A program made the translations under genes and the position numbers. The notes below the pieces were generated by a model, which worked only from the letters and a program-made list of their open reading frames with translations, did not search any database and was not told the DNA's origin. Positions 1 to 10,000 of a stretch of 58,521 bases of DNA are shown in pieces. Every line of letters starts with the position of its first letter. The stretch's first letter is position 1. Source of the stretch: an uncultured Opitutia bacterium (GTDB lineage Bacteria > Verrucomicrobiota > Verrucomicrobiia > Opitutales > Opitutaceae). Location of the stretch: assembly GCA_937952235.1 (NCBI GenBank), contig CALFZM010000389.1, positions 1-58,521 of the forward strand. Direction: 5' to 3'.

Positions 1-69
1 CCCGGGGGAGGAGTTTTGATTCGTCGCGTCCGGTCGCGGACGTCATGGTCGCGGGCGCTTATCCACCCC

Positions 70-2346
70 ATGTCCACGCTCCCTTCCCCGCGGTGGCTGG
101 TTCTCCTGCTTGGCGCTGCGCTCGCCCTGGCGGGCGCGGAGCCGCCGGCGCGGACGCCGTTGGGGGCCAGCGTCCGGATGCTGCAGGGCCGGCCGACGAT
201 CCACCTCGACGACCAGCCCGTCGCGCCCGTCCTCTACGCGCTCACCGACGTGCCCGGCGGCCGCTGGTCGTGGGAGGAGCTGCCGGCGCACAACCTGCGG
301 CAGTTCGCGCGGCAGGGCGTGCGGCTGTTCCAGGTCGACCTCTTCTTCGACCACTGCTGGCGGGAGGACGGCACGATGGACCTTGCGGTCGCGCGGCGGC
401 AGATCGCCGGCGTGCTCGCGGCCCGGCCCGATGCGGCGGTGTTCATCCGCTTCCATGTCACGGCGCCCAAATGGTGGCGGCTGCGGCATCCGGAGGAGGG
501 CGTGCGGTACGCCGACATCGAGGCGCGGGAGGAGAGCGTCGAGGGTTACCCGCGCATCATCGAGGAGGACAACACGCCGGTCCGGCGCGTGAGCATCGCG
601 TCCGAGCGCTGGCGGCGCGAGGCGACAGACCAATTGCGCGCCTTCCTGCGCGGCCTGGCCGCGACGCCGGAAGGCGCGGCGCTGGCGGGCATCCACGTGG
701 CCAACGGCGTCTATGGCGAGTGGCACAACTGGGGCTTTTTCCACCACGAGCCCGACGTGAGCGAGCCGATGAACCGGTTCTGGCGCGGCTGGCTCCGGGA
801 GCGCTACGACACGGAGGCGGCACTGCGCACGGCATGGGGCGAGCCGGCGGCGGCGTTCGCGACCACGGTCGTGCCCGGACTGGCGGAGCGGGAGACGACT
901 CGCGGTCTCTTCCGCGACCCGGCGCGCGAACGGCGCGTCGTCGATTACTACACGTGCGTGCACCAACTCGTGGCCGACACGATCCTCCACTTCGCCCGCG
1001 TCGCGAAGGAGTCCTGGCCGCGGCCGCTGATCGTCGGGACGTTCTACGGCTACTACTTCTCGACCTTCAACCGGCAGGCGGCGGGCGGGCATCTCGAGCT
1101 GCACCGCGTGCTCGGGTCGCCCCATGTCGATTACCTGTCGGGCCCGCAGGCCTACGAGCCGGAGGCGCTGAAGGCGGGCGATCCGTATCGTTCGCGCTCC
1201 CTCCTCACGTCGATCCGGCTGCACGGGAAACTCTGGCTCGACGAGATGGACGCCGAGCCGACGATCCCGCTGCCGCAGGCCGCCAACCACGATCAGGTGC
1301 TGCGCAACGGCGTCGCGACCCTCCGGCGCAACGTCCTCTTCAGCGCGACCAAGGGCATGGGCCTCTGGTATTACGACTTCGGCGTGTCGGGCTTCGACCT
1401 CGACAACTACCGGCACAACCAGCGCGGCAGCCGCGGCACCTGGGATCACGCGGTGCTGCTGCGGGAGGTGCGGGCGCTGCGGGAGCTGGTCGAGGCGCGG
1501 CTGGCGCAGCCGTATCGCAGCGAGGCCGACGTGCTGTTCGTGTACGACACGCACAGCTTCACCGGGACGGCGAGCCTGCGCCGCGAGGATCCGTTCAGCA
1601 CCGTCATGATCGACCATCACACCCTGGCGGCGTTTCGCAGCGGGGTCGTCTTCGACCCGGTGCACCTGGCCGATCTCGGGCGCGTGGACCTCGCGCCTTA
1701 TCGCGCGGTCGTGTTCGGCAACGTGTACCGGCTCTCGGAGGCGCAGCGGCGCGACCTTCGCGAGCGCGTGGCGGCGGACGGGCGCACCCTCGTGTGGTAC
1801 TATGCCCCGGGATACAGCGACGGCACCTCGCTCGATCCCGCGCGGATTGGCGCGCTCACCGGCCTGAGCGTCGAGCCGTGCAGCGTGAGCGGTGCGCCTG
1901 CCGTGGAGTTCACGCCGCCGGGCGCGGAGGGCGTCCGCTACACGACGGGCAAGGCTACGGTGGCGCCGCTCTTTGCCGTCAACGATCCCGCGGCGGAGAT
2001 CCTCGGCCGCTACGCGGGCACCGGGCGTGGGGCGATCGCGCGGCGGGCGTTCCCGACGCACACGGCCTGGTACGTCGCCGTGCCGCATACGACCGTGCAG
2101 CCGTTGCAGCACATCCTGATCGCGGCGGGGGCGCACCGCTACGTCGAGTCAGGCGCGTTCGCCTACGCCGGCGGCGGCCTGCTGGTCGTGCATACACACA
2201 AGCCGGAAGGAGGCGCGCAAGCGGTGCGGCTGCGCTCCGGCCGGACGGTCACCTTCGACCTGCCGCCCGGCTACCACACGCTCGTGCTCGATCCGGCGAC
2301 GGGCGAGCCGCTGCGGCCGGTCGTGCCGGAGATTTTCACGCGCTGA
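70..2346 (+). CDS. Secreted GH42-like (beta-galactosidase-type) glycoside hydrolase
   Basis: A 758-residue protein with a Sec signal peptide (about residues 1-22, hydrophobic core LVLLLGAALALAGA). The N-terminal half reads as a clan GH-A barrel of the GH42 type. NGVYGEWHNW places a likely acid/base Glu at residue 217, and KLWLDEMDAE places a likely nucleophile Glu at residue 392. From about residue 480 (SEADVLFVYDTHSF) the sequence resembles the GATase-like trimerisation domain of GH42 enzymes. It would hydrolyse a terminal beta-linked sugar outside the cytoplasm; the substrate cannot be read from the sequence. The ATG at 70 is preferred because it directly precedes the signal peptide; an in-frame TTG at 16 would add 18 basic residues that spoil it. 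The assignment rests on remembered motifs, and another GH-A family is possible. Confidence 0.65.
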   Translation: MSTLPSPRWLVLLLGAALALAGAEPPARTPLGASVRMLQGRPTIHLDDQPVAPVLYALTDVPGGRWSWEELPAHNLRQFARQGVRLFQVDLFFDHCWREDGTMDLAVARRQIAGVLAARPDAAVFIRFHVTAPKWWRLRHPEEGVRYADIEAREESVEGYPRIIEEDNTPVRRVSIASERWRREATDQLRAFLRGLAATPEGAALAGIHVANGVYGEWHNWGFFHHEPDVSEPMNRFWRGWLRERYDTEAALRTAWGEPAAAFATTVVPGLAERETTRGLFRDPARERRVVDYYTCVHQLVADTILHFARVAKESWPRPLIVGTFYGYYFSTFNRQAAGGHLELHRVLGSPHVDYLSGPQAYEPEALKAGDPYRSRSLLTSIRLHGKLWLDEMDAEPTIPLPQAANHDQVLRNGVATLRRNVLFSATKGMGLWYYDFGVSGFDLDNYRHNQRGSRGTWDHAVLLREVRALRELVEARLAQPYRSEADVLFVYDTHSFTGTASLRREDPFSTVMIDHHTLAAFRSGVVFDPVHLADLGRVDLAPYRAVVFGNVYRLSEAQRRDLRERVAADGRTLVWYYAPGYSDGTSLDPARIGALTGLSVEPCSVSGAPAVEFTPPGAEGVRYTTGKATVAPLFAVNDPAAEILGRYAGTGRGAIARRAFPTHTAWYVAVPHTTVQPLQHILIAAGAHRYVESGAFAYAGGGLLVVHTHKPEGGAQAVRLRSGRTVTFDLPPGYHTLVLDPATGEPLRPVVPEIFTR

Positions 2347-2351
2347 AAAAA

Positions 2352-2434
2352 GGTGGAGCAGCCCGTCCCCAGGCTGCTGATCGGATCCGGAGCAATCCTT
2401 CGAGCCGAGCAGCGTGGGGACACGCTGCTCCACC
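2352..2434. repeat. Family A palindromic repeat, inverted pair A1
   Basis: Two copies of a REP-like hairpin face each other across a 29-nt spacer. Each has the flank GGTGGAGC followed by a stem of about 9 bp and the loop TCCC. Copy one has the stem AGCAGCCCG/CAGGCTGCT with one mismatch; copy two (reverse strand) has AGCAGCGTG/CACGCTGCT. The pair fills the gap between two convergent genes, and its end touches the TAG stop of the downstream minus-strand gene, so it may also act as a bidirectional terminator. Confidence 0.85.
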
Positions 2435-3855
2435 TACCGGCCGTTTCCGATAAAACCCTTCGGCGGCGAGGCGGCGGGCGGGGGGAAGGGCAGGGTGTCG
2501 GGCGTGATCACGACCTCCGTCGTCAGTTTCAGCGGCATGGCAGCGCCGACGTCGAACGTGAGCTCCATGAAGCTGGCGGCCCAGCCTAGCTCCGGTTTCG
2601 GCAGCGGCGCGCGGGAGGTGTCGCCCGCCGGTTCGACTGGAGTCGAGGTCCAGGCCGGGCCGAGGCTCTCGAGCCGGAAATCGCGCGCCTTCGGGTTGTG
2701 CGCCTGCCAGAGCACGACCGCGCGGGGGCGGGTGCGGGCGGTGACGGCGAGCGCCGCGCCGTCGTGCTGCCAGGTGAACTCCGGCAGCGCCGTGCCGTGG
2801 AGCAGCGCGTGGTGCCAGGCCGTCAGCGTCTGGTAGGCATCGGTCTGCCGCAATCCATGATCGGTATTGGGAATGTAGCGGAGGAACTTCGGACCGGGGA
2901 GGTCGGCGAAGTAGAACCGCGACGAATCGGGCAGGAAAAACTGGTCGCCGGCGGCGTTGATCATGAGCTTGGGCAGCGTCAGCCGGTCGCGGTAGTAGTA
3001 GGGATCTTCGATCGCGTAGAGCGCGCGCGCCTCGGGCGTGTCGTGCCAGTCCATCACCCCGTGCCGCACGTAGTCGCCGACCGCCGGCGCGTAGAAGCCG
3101 TAGGCGCGGAAGTGATGCTTGATCGAGGCCTCGACGTTGAGGATGTCGATGACGAGCGGGGCGATGCCAACGACGCGACGGTCGACGGCGGCGACGCTCC
3201 AGGTCGTCCAGCCGCGCTTGGAGCCGCCGGCGACGATGAACGTCTCGACCGGCACGCGGCCGCCTTCGGGGCTGGCGAGGAAGGCGGTGGTGGCGTCCAT
3301 GGCGCGGACCGCGGCCTTCGTCATCGGCAGCCGCGCCGGCCAGCGCTCGTCGCCGGTTTTCAGATACTGCACCCAGCTGTAGGCGATGAGGTCGTCCTCG
3401 CTGCGCGGCTTCCCGTCCTCATGGAAGGTGAGCGGCTGGTTCGGCACCATGCGGAGCTGGACGACGACCGACTGCGTGCGCCGCGCGATCTCGACCAGTT
3501 CGCGCGACGGCGCGGGCGGCTTGCCGGGGCGGTTGGAGCCGCCGTCGATGAAGAGCAGGGCGGTGCGGTGCCGCACCTCGGCGGGCTGGATGACGATCAG
3601 CCAGTGCCGCCACTCCGGCCGGTCCACCTCGCCAGGCTGCAGCCACCGCTGGGAAACGAGTTCGAGCACGTGGGCGGTGCCGGTGCCGTCGCTCAGCGCC
3701 GCGACCTTCGCCCAGCGGAAGGCGTCGTCCGGCTGCGCGACGTAGCGGTCGAGCGCCGTTTCGGTCCGCCCGCGCCGGGCGGTGTCGGCGACGAGCAGCG
3801 CGGGCAGGGCGAAAAGCAGGCAGGCGAGGCGCGGCAGGCTGGAGGGGAGGCGCAT
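2434..3855 (-). CDS. PhoPQ-activated pathogenicity-related family hydrolase
   Basis: A 473-residue secreted protein with signal peptide MRLPSSLPRLACLLFALPA. It matches the PhoPQ-activated pathogenicity-related (PqaA-like) family, alpha/beta-hydrolase-fold proteins of poorly known substrate. Visible landmarks are the family-type N-terminus (ETALDRYVAQPDDAFRW), the nucleophile elbow VAGGSKRGW with Ser212, an acid-loop candidate NAAGDQFF and a late NTDHGL that supplies a His. The ATG at 3855 precedes the signal peptide; a longer in-frame ORF upstream is basic and overlaps the divergent promoter region. It is divergent from the FG-GAP gene, and the spacer holds a 14-bp dyad. Its role beside a sulfatase suggests an esterase or peptidase in polymer processing, which is inference. 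Confidence 0.8.
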   Translation of the reverse strand: MRLPSSLPRLACLLFALPALLVADTARRGRTETALDRYVAQPDDAFRWAKVAALSDGTGTAHVLELVSQRWLQPGEVDRPEWRHWLIVIQPAEVRHRTALLFIDGGSNRPGKPPAPSRELVEIARRTQSVVVQLRMVPNQPLTFHEDGKPRSEDDLIAYSWVQYLKTGDERWPARLPMTKAAVRAMDATTAFLASPEGGRVPVETFIVAGGSKRGWTTWSVAAVDRRVVGIAPLVIDILNVEASIKHHFRAYGFYAPAVGDYVRHGVMDWHDTPEARALYAIEDPYYYRDRLTLPKLMINAAGDQFFLPDSSRFYFADLPGPKFLRYIPNTDHGLRQTDAYQTLTAWHHALLHGTALPEFTWQHDGAALAVTARTRPRAVVLWQAHNPKARDFRLESLGPAWTSTPVEPAGDTSRAPLPKPELGWAASFMELTFDVGAAMPLKLTTEVVITPDTLPFPPPAASPPKGFIGNGR

Positions 3856-3893
3856 GGCGCGGGAGGATGGACGGCGAGCGGTCGCTTTCAAAC

Positions 3894-3907
3894 GGGAACG
3901 TGTTCCC
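3894..3907. promoter_or_regulatory. Candidate operator dyad in divergent spacer
   Basis: The 14-mer GGGAACGTGTTCCC has perfect 6-bp arms around a GT centre. It lies midway between the starts of the divergent PhoPQ-activated-type hydrolase and the FG-GAP protein. The shape resembles LacI-family operators with a central CG, but no regulator gene is in the window and I saw no second copy, so this is only a suggestion. Confidence 0.25.
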
Positions 3908-3983
3908 CGCCGCCGGCCGCTCCGACGGGCCGGCGCGCACAAATCGCTTCTCCCGCGACGCGGAGTCGGCTACTAGCGGGATC

Positions 3984-5180
3984 ATGGCTTCACCCCGCTC
4001 CCTCGCCGCCGGCTTGCTGCTGACGGCCTGTTCGCTCGTCGCGGCTGCGTCGGCGCCCGTGACCTTCTCCAAGCAGAAGATCGACTCCTTCTTCTATGCC
4101 GAGGGCGGCGCCATCGCCGATTTCAATGGCGACAAGGTCGCGGACATCGTGGCCGGGCCGCGCATCTTCCTCGGGCCCGATTTCGCGAAGAGCGTTGTGT
4201 ACCGTTCGCCCCACGCTTTCGACCGGCTCAGCTACTCGAACAACTTCCTCACCTTCCACGACGACTTCAACCGCGACGGCCGGCCCGACATCCTCGTGAT
4301 CGGCTGGCCGGGCAAGGAGGCGATCTGGTTCGAGAATCCGGGCGCCGGGCGGCCCGGCGACTGGCGGCAGCACGTGGCCTATTTCAACGTCGACACCGAG
4401 TCGCCGGGTTTCGCCGATGTCGACGGCGACGGCCGGGCCGATCTGGTCGGCGGCAGCGGCGGGCGGCTCGGCTACATGACCCGCGATCCGCAGGACCCGC
4501 GGGCATCGTGGACGTTTCACGCGGTGACGCCGCCGGGGAAGTGGCAGCGTTACACTCACGGCATCGGCCTCGGCGACGTGAATGGCGACGGCCGCCCCGA
4601 CCTGCTGGAGGCCAACGGCTGGTGGGAGCAGCCGGCGAAGCTTGTCGGCGACCCCGTCTGGACGTTTCACGCGCAGTCCTTCGGCCCGGGCGGCGCGCAG
4701 ATGTACGTCTACGACGTGAACGGCGACGGTCGGAACGACGTCATCACGAGCCTCGCCGCGCACGGCTACGGCCTGAGCTGGTTCGAGCAGACGCGCGATG
4801 CCGCCGGCGCGATCGGCTGGAAGGAGCACCGGATCACCAGCGCGAAACCGGACGAGAAACTGCAGGGCGTGCAGTTTTCCCAGCTCCATGCGGTCATGCT
4901 GGCGGACATCGATGGCGATGGCCTGAAGGACATCGTCACCGGCAAGCGCCACTGGGCGCACGGCGACAAGGGCGACCCGGAGCCGAACGCGCCGGCGGTG
5001 CTGTACTGGTTCCGGCTCGCGCGCGGCCCGGACGGCGTGACGTTCACGCCGCACCTGATCGACGACGACTCGGGCGTCGGCTGCCAGTTTCCGGTCGCCG
5101 ACCTGAATGGCGATGGCCACGCCGACCTCGCGATCGTGAACAAGAAAGGCGTCTTCGCCTTCATCCAGCGCCGGCCGTGA
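3984..5180 (+). CDS. Secreted FG-GAP/VCBS repeat (calcium-binding beta-propeller) protein
   Basis: A 398-residue protein with a signal peptide (MASPRSLAAGLLLTACSLVAA) and seven calcium-loop repeats of the D-x-[ND]-x-D-x-x-x-D type, including DFNGDKVADIV, DFNRDGRPDIL, DVDGDGRADLV, DVNGDGRPDLL, DVNGDGRNDVI, DIDGDGLKDIV and DLNGDGHADLA. These blades form an integrin-like propeller, usually for binding rather than catalysis. The stop codon overlaps the GTG start of the sulfatase (GTGA), so the two are translationally coupled; the protein may hold or present substrate for that enzyme. The ATG at 3984 precedes the signal peptide and lacks a Shine-Dalgarno sequence. Confidence 0.82.
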   Translation: MASPRSLAAGLLLTACSLVAAASAPVTFSKQKIDSFFYAEGGAIADFNGDKVADIVAGPRIFLGPDFAKSVVYRSPHAFDRLSYSNNFLTFHDDFNRDGRPDILVIGWPGKEAIWFENPGAGRPGDWRQHVAYFNVDTESPGFADVDGDGRADLVGGSGGRLGYMTRDPQDPRASWTFHAVTPPGKWQRYTHGIGLGDVNGDGRPDLLEANGWWEQPAKLVGDPVWTFHAQSFGPGGAQMYVYDVNGDGRNDVITSLAAHGYGLSWFEQTRDAAGAIGWKEHRITSAKPDEKLQGVQFSQLHAVMLADIDGDGLKDIVTGKRHWAHGDKGDPEPNAPAVLYWFRLARGPDGVTFTPHLIDDDSGVGCQFPVADLNGDGHADLAIVNKKGVFAFIQRRP

Positions 5181-6748
5181 AGACCCTCCGACGCCTGATC
5201 CTGCAGGTCGGTCTCCTGCTCGCGCCGGCGGTCGTGGCCGCGCCGCCGAACATCCTGCTCATCCTCGCCGACGACCTCGGCTACTCGGACCTCGGCTGCT
5301 ACGGCGGCGAGATCGCGACGCCGCGCCTCGACGAACTCGCCGCCGGCGGCGTGCGCTTCACGCAATTCTACAACACGTCGCGGTGCTGGCCGACGCGGGC
5401 GGCGGTGCTCACGGGTTACTACCCGCAGCAGGTGCGGCGCGATGTCGTGCCCGGCGTGACGAGCGGCGCGCGCGGCCTGCGGCCGGCCTGGGCGGCCCTG
5501 CTGCCGGCGCGGCTGCGTGCGGCGGGGTACCGTGCGTATCACTCCGGCAAGTGGCACGTGGACGGCAGGCCGCTCGCGACCGGCTTCGACCGCAGCTTCG
5601 AGCTCGGGGGCGGGCAGAACAACTTTTTCAAGGCCACGGGCATCACCGCGGAAGGCGTTCCCGTGCCGCAGACGCCCGGCTTCTATGTCACCACCGCCAC
5701 GGCCGACCACGCGATCGCGTGCCTGCGCGAGCATGCGGAGCGGCATCGCGACCGGCCCTTCTTCCACTTCCTCGCGTTCACCGCGCCGCATTTCCCGTTG
5801 CATGCGCCGGCGGCGGACATCGCGCGGGTGGGACCGCGGTATCAGGTCGGCTGGGACGTGATTCGTCGAGAGCGCCACCGCCGCCAGCAAGCGCTCGGCC
5901 TGGCGGGTTTCCCCCTGGCGGAGATGGAGCGCGAACTCGGGCCGCCGTACGCATTTCCCGACGCCATGGCGAAGCTCGGACCGGCCGAGGTGAACCGTCC
6001 GCTGCCGTGGGCGGAGCTCAACGCGGCGCAGCGGGAGTTCCAGGCGGCGAAGATGGCGGTGCACGCGGCGATGATCGAAGTGATGGATCGCGAGATTGGA
6101 CGGGTGCTCGCGCAGGTCCGCGCGATGGGCGCGTGGGAGGACACGCTCGTGCTCTTTCTTTCCGACAATGGGGCGAGCGCGGAGATCATGGTCCGCGGCG
6201 ACGGACACGACCCGGCGGCGTCGCCCGGCTCGGCCGCCACGTACCTCAGCCTCGGCCCGGGGTGGTCGAGCGCGGCGAACACGCCGTTCCGCCGGCACAA
6301 GACCTGGGTGCACGAAGGCGGCATCGCGACGCCGTTGATCGCGCACTGGCCGCGCGGCATCGCGGCGCGCGGCGAGCTCCGGCGCGACCCGGGCCACGTG
6401 ATCGATTTCGTGCCCACGATGCTGGAGATGGCCGGCCTGCCGGCGGTCGCGACGGCAGGCGCGCCCGCGTTGCCGGGCCGCAGCCTGCTCCCGGCGTTCC
6501 GGCGGGAGGGCGCCGTGACGCGCGACTTCCTGTACTTCGACCACGAGGGCAACCGCGCGCTGCGCGTCGGCGACTGGAAGCTGGTGGCGGCGAAGCGCGA
6601 CGGTGACGCGTGGGAGCTCTACGACCTCGCGCGCGATCGCGGCGAGACCCGCAACCTCGCCGCCGCGCACCCCGAGCGCGTGCGCGACCTTGCGGCGCGC
6701 TGGCAGGCGGCCGCGGACGACTACGCGGCCACCGCGCGCAAGGACTGA
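5177..6748 (+). CDS. Secreted type I sulfatase (arylsulfatase family)
   Basis: A 523-residue formylglycine-dependent sulfatase with a signal peptide (VKTLRRLILQVGLLLAPAVVAA, GTG start). The N-terminal metal site is NILLILADDLGYSDLGCYGG. The modification motif is Cys70-W-P-T-R, followed by AAVLTG; Thr replaces the usual Ser of C-x-P-S-R but is seen in other family members. A later FLSDNGAS supplies further metal ligands. It would remove sulfate esters from a polysaccharide or arylsulfate in the periplasm and needs a formylglycine-generating enzyme encoded elsewhere. The GTG start at 5177 overlaps the preceding TGA. It is followed by family A repeat A2. Confidence 0.93.
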   Translation: MKTLRRLILQVGLLLAPAVVAAPPNILLILADDLGYSDLGCYGGEIATPRLDELAAGGVRFTQFYNTSRCWPTRAAVLTGYYPQQVRRDVVPGVTSGARGLRPAWAALLPARLRAAGYRAYHSGKWHVDGRPLATGFDRSFELGGGQNNFFKATGITAEGVPVPQTPGFYVTTATADHAIACLREHAERHRDRPFFHFLAFTAPHFPLHAPAADIARVGPRYQVGWDVIRRERHRRQQALGLAGFPLAEMERELGPPYAFPDAMAKLGPAEVNRPLPWAELNAAQREFQAAKMAVHAAMIEVMDREIGRVLAQVRAMGAWEDTLVLFLSDNGASAEIMVRGDGHDPAASPGSAATYLSLGPGWSSAANTPFRRHKTWVHEGGIATPLIAHWPRGIAARGELRRDPGHVIDFVPTMLEMAGLPAVATAGAPALPGRSLLPAFRREGAVTRDFLYFDHEGNRALRVGDWKLVAAKRDGDAWELYDLARDRGETRNLAAAHPERVRDLAARWQAAADDYAATARKD

Positions 6749-6777
6749 CCGCGGCGCGAAGCGTGGAGTGGCGCGGA

Positions 6778-6871
6778 GGTGGAGCAGCCTGAAGGTGGAG
6801 CGGCCTGTCCCCAGGCCGCTTTGCCTTCGAGCGAACATCCCCGAAGCAGCGTGGGGACACGCTGCTCCACC
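6778..6871. repeat. Family A palindromic repeat, inverted pair A2 plus a partial copy
   Basis: A truncated unit (GGTGGAGCAGCCT) is followed by a full hairpin with stem AGCGGCCTG/CAGGCCGCT and loop TCCC. After 24 nt comes a reverse copy with stem AGCAGCGTG/CACGCTGCT. It lies downstream of the sulfatase and upstream of the next plus-strand gene. The remaining 129 bases before that gene hold no feature I can support. Confidence 0.85.
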
Positions 6872-7000
6872 CGGAACGAATGCATCAGCGGAAGTGAGCG
6901 AATTGGGCGTTACCGACCTGCCGGGTTGACCCCGCGCGTCGGGCGCCCGAGAAACATCCCGGTTTTGTTGCACCCCCGGGTTTCTCCTCCCTCTTCCCGT

Positions 7001-10000
7001 ATGCGCCGACTGCTCGCCTTCACCCTTCTCGGCCTCGCGGCCGTTTCCAGCTTTGCCGCCGAATGGCGGTTGGTCGATGTGCCCGGGGAGTGGGACGACG
7101 CCACGAAACGCGAGGTGGCGGCGGCGGGAGGCACCGCCTGGTACCGGACGTGGGTGAAGGTGCACGACAGCTTTTTCACGCGGCACGACCGCAACCTGTT
7201 CGAGGAATCCGTCGGCGTGAACCTGCGCGACCTCGAGGGTGCGCACGAGGTGTGGGTCAATGGCGTGAAACTAGGCACCGGCGGCGCCTTTCCCCCGTCG
7301 TATCGGAACGGGCGCAGCGCGATCCACCGGCACAAGGTGCCGGTCGGCACGCTGCGCAAGGGCGAGTGGAACGAGGTGGCGATCCGGGTGTATCGCCCGG
7401 CGGGCCCGGGAGCGGCGGGGTTCCTCGGCGACGCACCGTTCATCATGAATTATTTCATGGAGTGCATTTTCGCCGGCAAGTGGGAGTTCCGCGCCGGTGC
7501 GGAGTATGCGCCGGGCGGGGCGCGGGCGGAGAAGCCGGCGGCGACGGCGTTCGACGTGTTTCGCGAGTCCAACCGCGTGCTGGGCCGGGCGCAGCAGGTG
7601 CCGGGTCCGCGGCTCGAGCCGGCGGAATCCGCGGCGAAGATGACCACGGCCGAGGGCCTGAAGGTCGAACTGCTGCTGGCCGAGCCGCAGATCGCGCAGC
7701 CGTTCCACTTCAGCTTCGACGAGCGCGGCCGGTTGTGGGTCACCCACGCGCGGCAGTACCCGTACCCCGCGGGCCTCACGATGCTGAGCCGCGACAAGTT
7801 CTACCGCGCGCACTACGACAAGGTGCCGCCGCCTCCGCCGAATCACGATCGCGGCATGGACCTGGTCACGATCCACGAGTCGACGAAGGGTGACGGCGTC
7901 TACGACAAGCGCACGGTCTTCCTCGAGGGGCTCAACATGGCCAACGCCGCCGTGCGCGGCCGCGGTGGCGTGTGGGTGATGCACACGCCCTACCTGCTCT
8001 TCTATCCGGATCGCAATGGCGACGACGTGCCGGACGGCCCGCCCGAGGTGCGGCTCGCGGGCTTCGGGCTCGAGGACACGCATTCGATCGCCAACGGGCT
8101 CGTGTGGGGCCCCGACGGCTGGCTCTACGGCGGCCAGGGCAGCACGACGTCCAGCCGCGTGGTCCGGCCCGGGCTTGATCCGGCCAACGCCCCCGGCGTG
8201 CACTTCGAGGGCTGCATGGTGTGGCGTTACCATCCCGACACGCGCGCGTACGAGATCTTCGCCGAGGGCAGCGGCAATACCTTCGGCCTCGAGTTCGACG
8301 CCGAGGGCCGGCTCTACTCCGGGCACAACGGCGGGCAGACCCGCGGGTGGCACTACGTGCAGGGCGGGTTTTATCTCATGCAGGGCGTCGACCCGGGGAA
8401 GTTTGGTCCGCCGCGCAACCCGTACGCGTTCGGCGAACTGCCGATGATGGCGACCACGACGCCTGTCGTCCGCTTCTCGCACTTCGGGGCGTTCGCGGAC
8501 GGCACCGCGATCCCGCCGCAGTATCGGGGCCGGCTCTTCGCCCTCGATCCGCTGCACAACGTCGTGATCATGTCCGAGCGCACCCCGCGCGGCGCCACGT
8601 TCTCCACCGCCGACGTCGGCCCGGCGCTGCGCAGCACGGACCCGGCGTTCCGCCCGGTCTACATCGCCAACGCCCCCGACGGCTCGCTCTACGTGAGCGA
8701 CATGTACGACTTCTACGTCGCGCACGGCCAGCACTACCAGAACCAGATCGATATCAACTCGGGCCGGATGTACCGGCTGAGCGGCAGCGACACGCCGCGC
8801 GAGCGGGACCTCAACCTCGCGGCCAAGCCCACGGCCGAGCTCGTCGCCCTGCTCGCGCATCCCAACAAGTGGCACCGCAGCACGGCGGTCCGCCTGCTCG
8901 GCGAACGTCGCGATCCCGCCGCCGCGCCGGCGTTGAAACAACTGCTCGCCCGCGACGCGGGCCTGGGCGCGCTCAACGCGCTCTGGGCGCTGCACCAGTC
9001 GGCCGGGCTCGACGAGGCGACGGCGGTCGCCGCGCTGCAGCATGCGGCCGCTCCCGTCCGGATGTGGGCCGCGCGCCTGCTCGGCGACGAATGGGGGCTC
9101 AACCGCAACCTCGGCGCCGGCCAGCACGCGCGCGTCGCCGAGGGCGCCCAGGCCGGCAGCCTGCCCGCCCCGCTGTATGCCGCGCTGCGCGCGCAGGCGG
9201 CGAAGGAACGCGACCCGGAGGTGCTGTCGCAGTTCGCCTCCACCGCGCGCCGGCTCAACGCGCCGCAGGCGATGCCCCTCGCGGCGACCGTGCTCGGGCA
9301 CGACGAGATCGTGGCCGATCCGTACGTGCCGCTGCTGGGCTGGTGGGTCTTCGAGGCTCACGTCCCCGCGGCGAACCGCGAGGTGCTGGCGCTGTTTGCC
9401 GATCCCGCAGTGTGGGACGAGCCGGCGGTGAAGGAACATATCCTGCCGCGGCTCGCCCGCCGCTACGCGGTCGAGGGCCGCCGCCAGGACCTGCTCGTCC
9501 TGGCCGAGCTCTTCAAGCGCGCACCCTCGCCGGCGCACGCGGCGCGGCTGATGGTCGGGTTGGAGGAGGCGTTCCGCGGCCGGCCGATGACCGGCCTGCC
9601 TGACGAGCTCGTCGCCGGCATCCAGGCCGCGGGCCAGGCGCCGCTGGCGTTCCGCCTGCGCCAGGGCGAGGCGGCGGCGATCGACGAGGCGGTGAAGCTG
9701 ATCCAGGACGCGAAGGCGAAACCCGAGGACCGCCTGCGCTACGTGCGGGCCTTCGGGGAAATTCGTGCGCCGCGAGCGGTTCCTGCTCTCCTGGCGGTGG
9801 CCTCCGGCAACGCGAGCGAAGAACTGCGCAAGGCCGCGCTCGTGGCGCTCTCCGCCTACGACGACGAGACGCTGGGCGAGCGCGTGGTCGCGCTGCTGCC
9901 GAGCCTCAAGGGGCAGGCGCAGCAGGCTGCCTTTACCATGCTCGCGAGCCGGACCTCGTGGAGCCTGCGGCTGCTCGAGACCGTGCAGGCCGGACTCATC

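Noticed and set aside
16..69. In-frame TTG start upstream of the GH42-like gene
   Set aside because: It adds a basic stretch that breaks a good signal peptide; the ATG at 70 is better.
43..2136. Very long open frames opposite real genes, such as 697 aa here and 1099 aa at 7271-10570
   Set aside because: They are shadows of GC-rich coding sequence: arginine/histidine-rich, no family motifs, no signal peptides, and the opposite frame carries clear domains.
6926..6954. TTGACC followed by GAGAAA as a promoter for the heme dehydrogenase
   Set aside because: The -35 is fair but the putative -10 has no resemblance to TATAAT.
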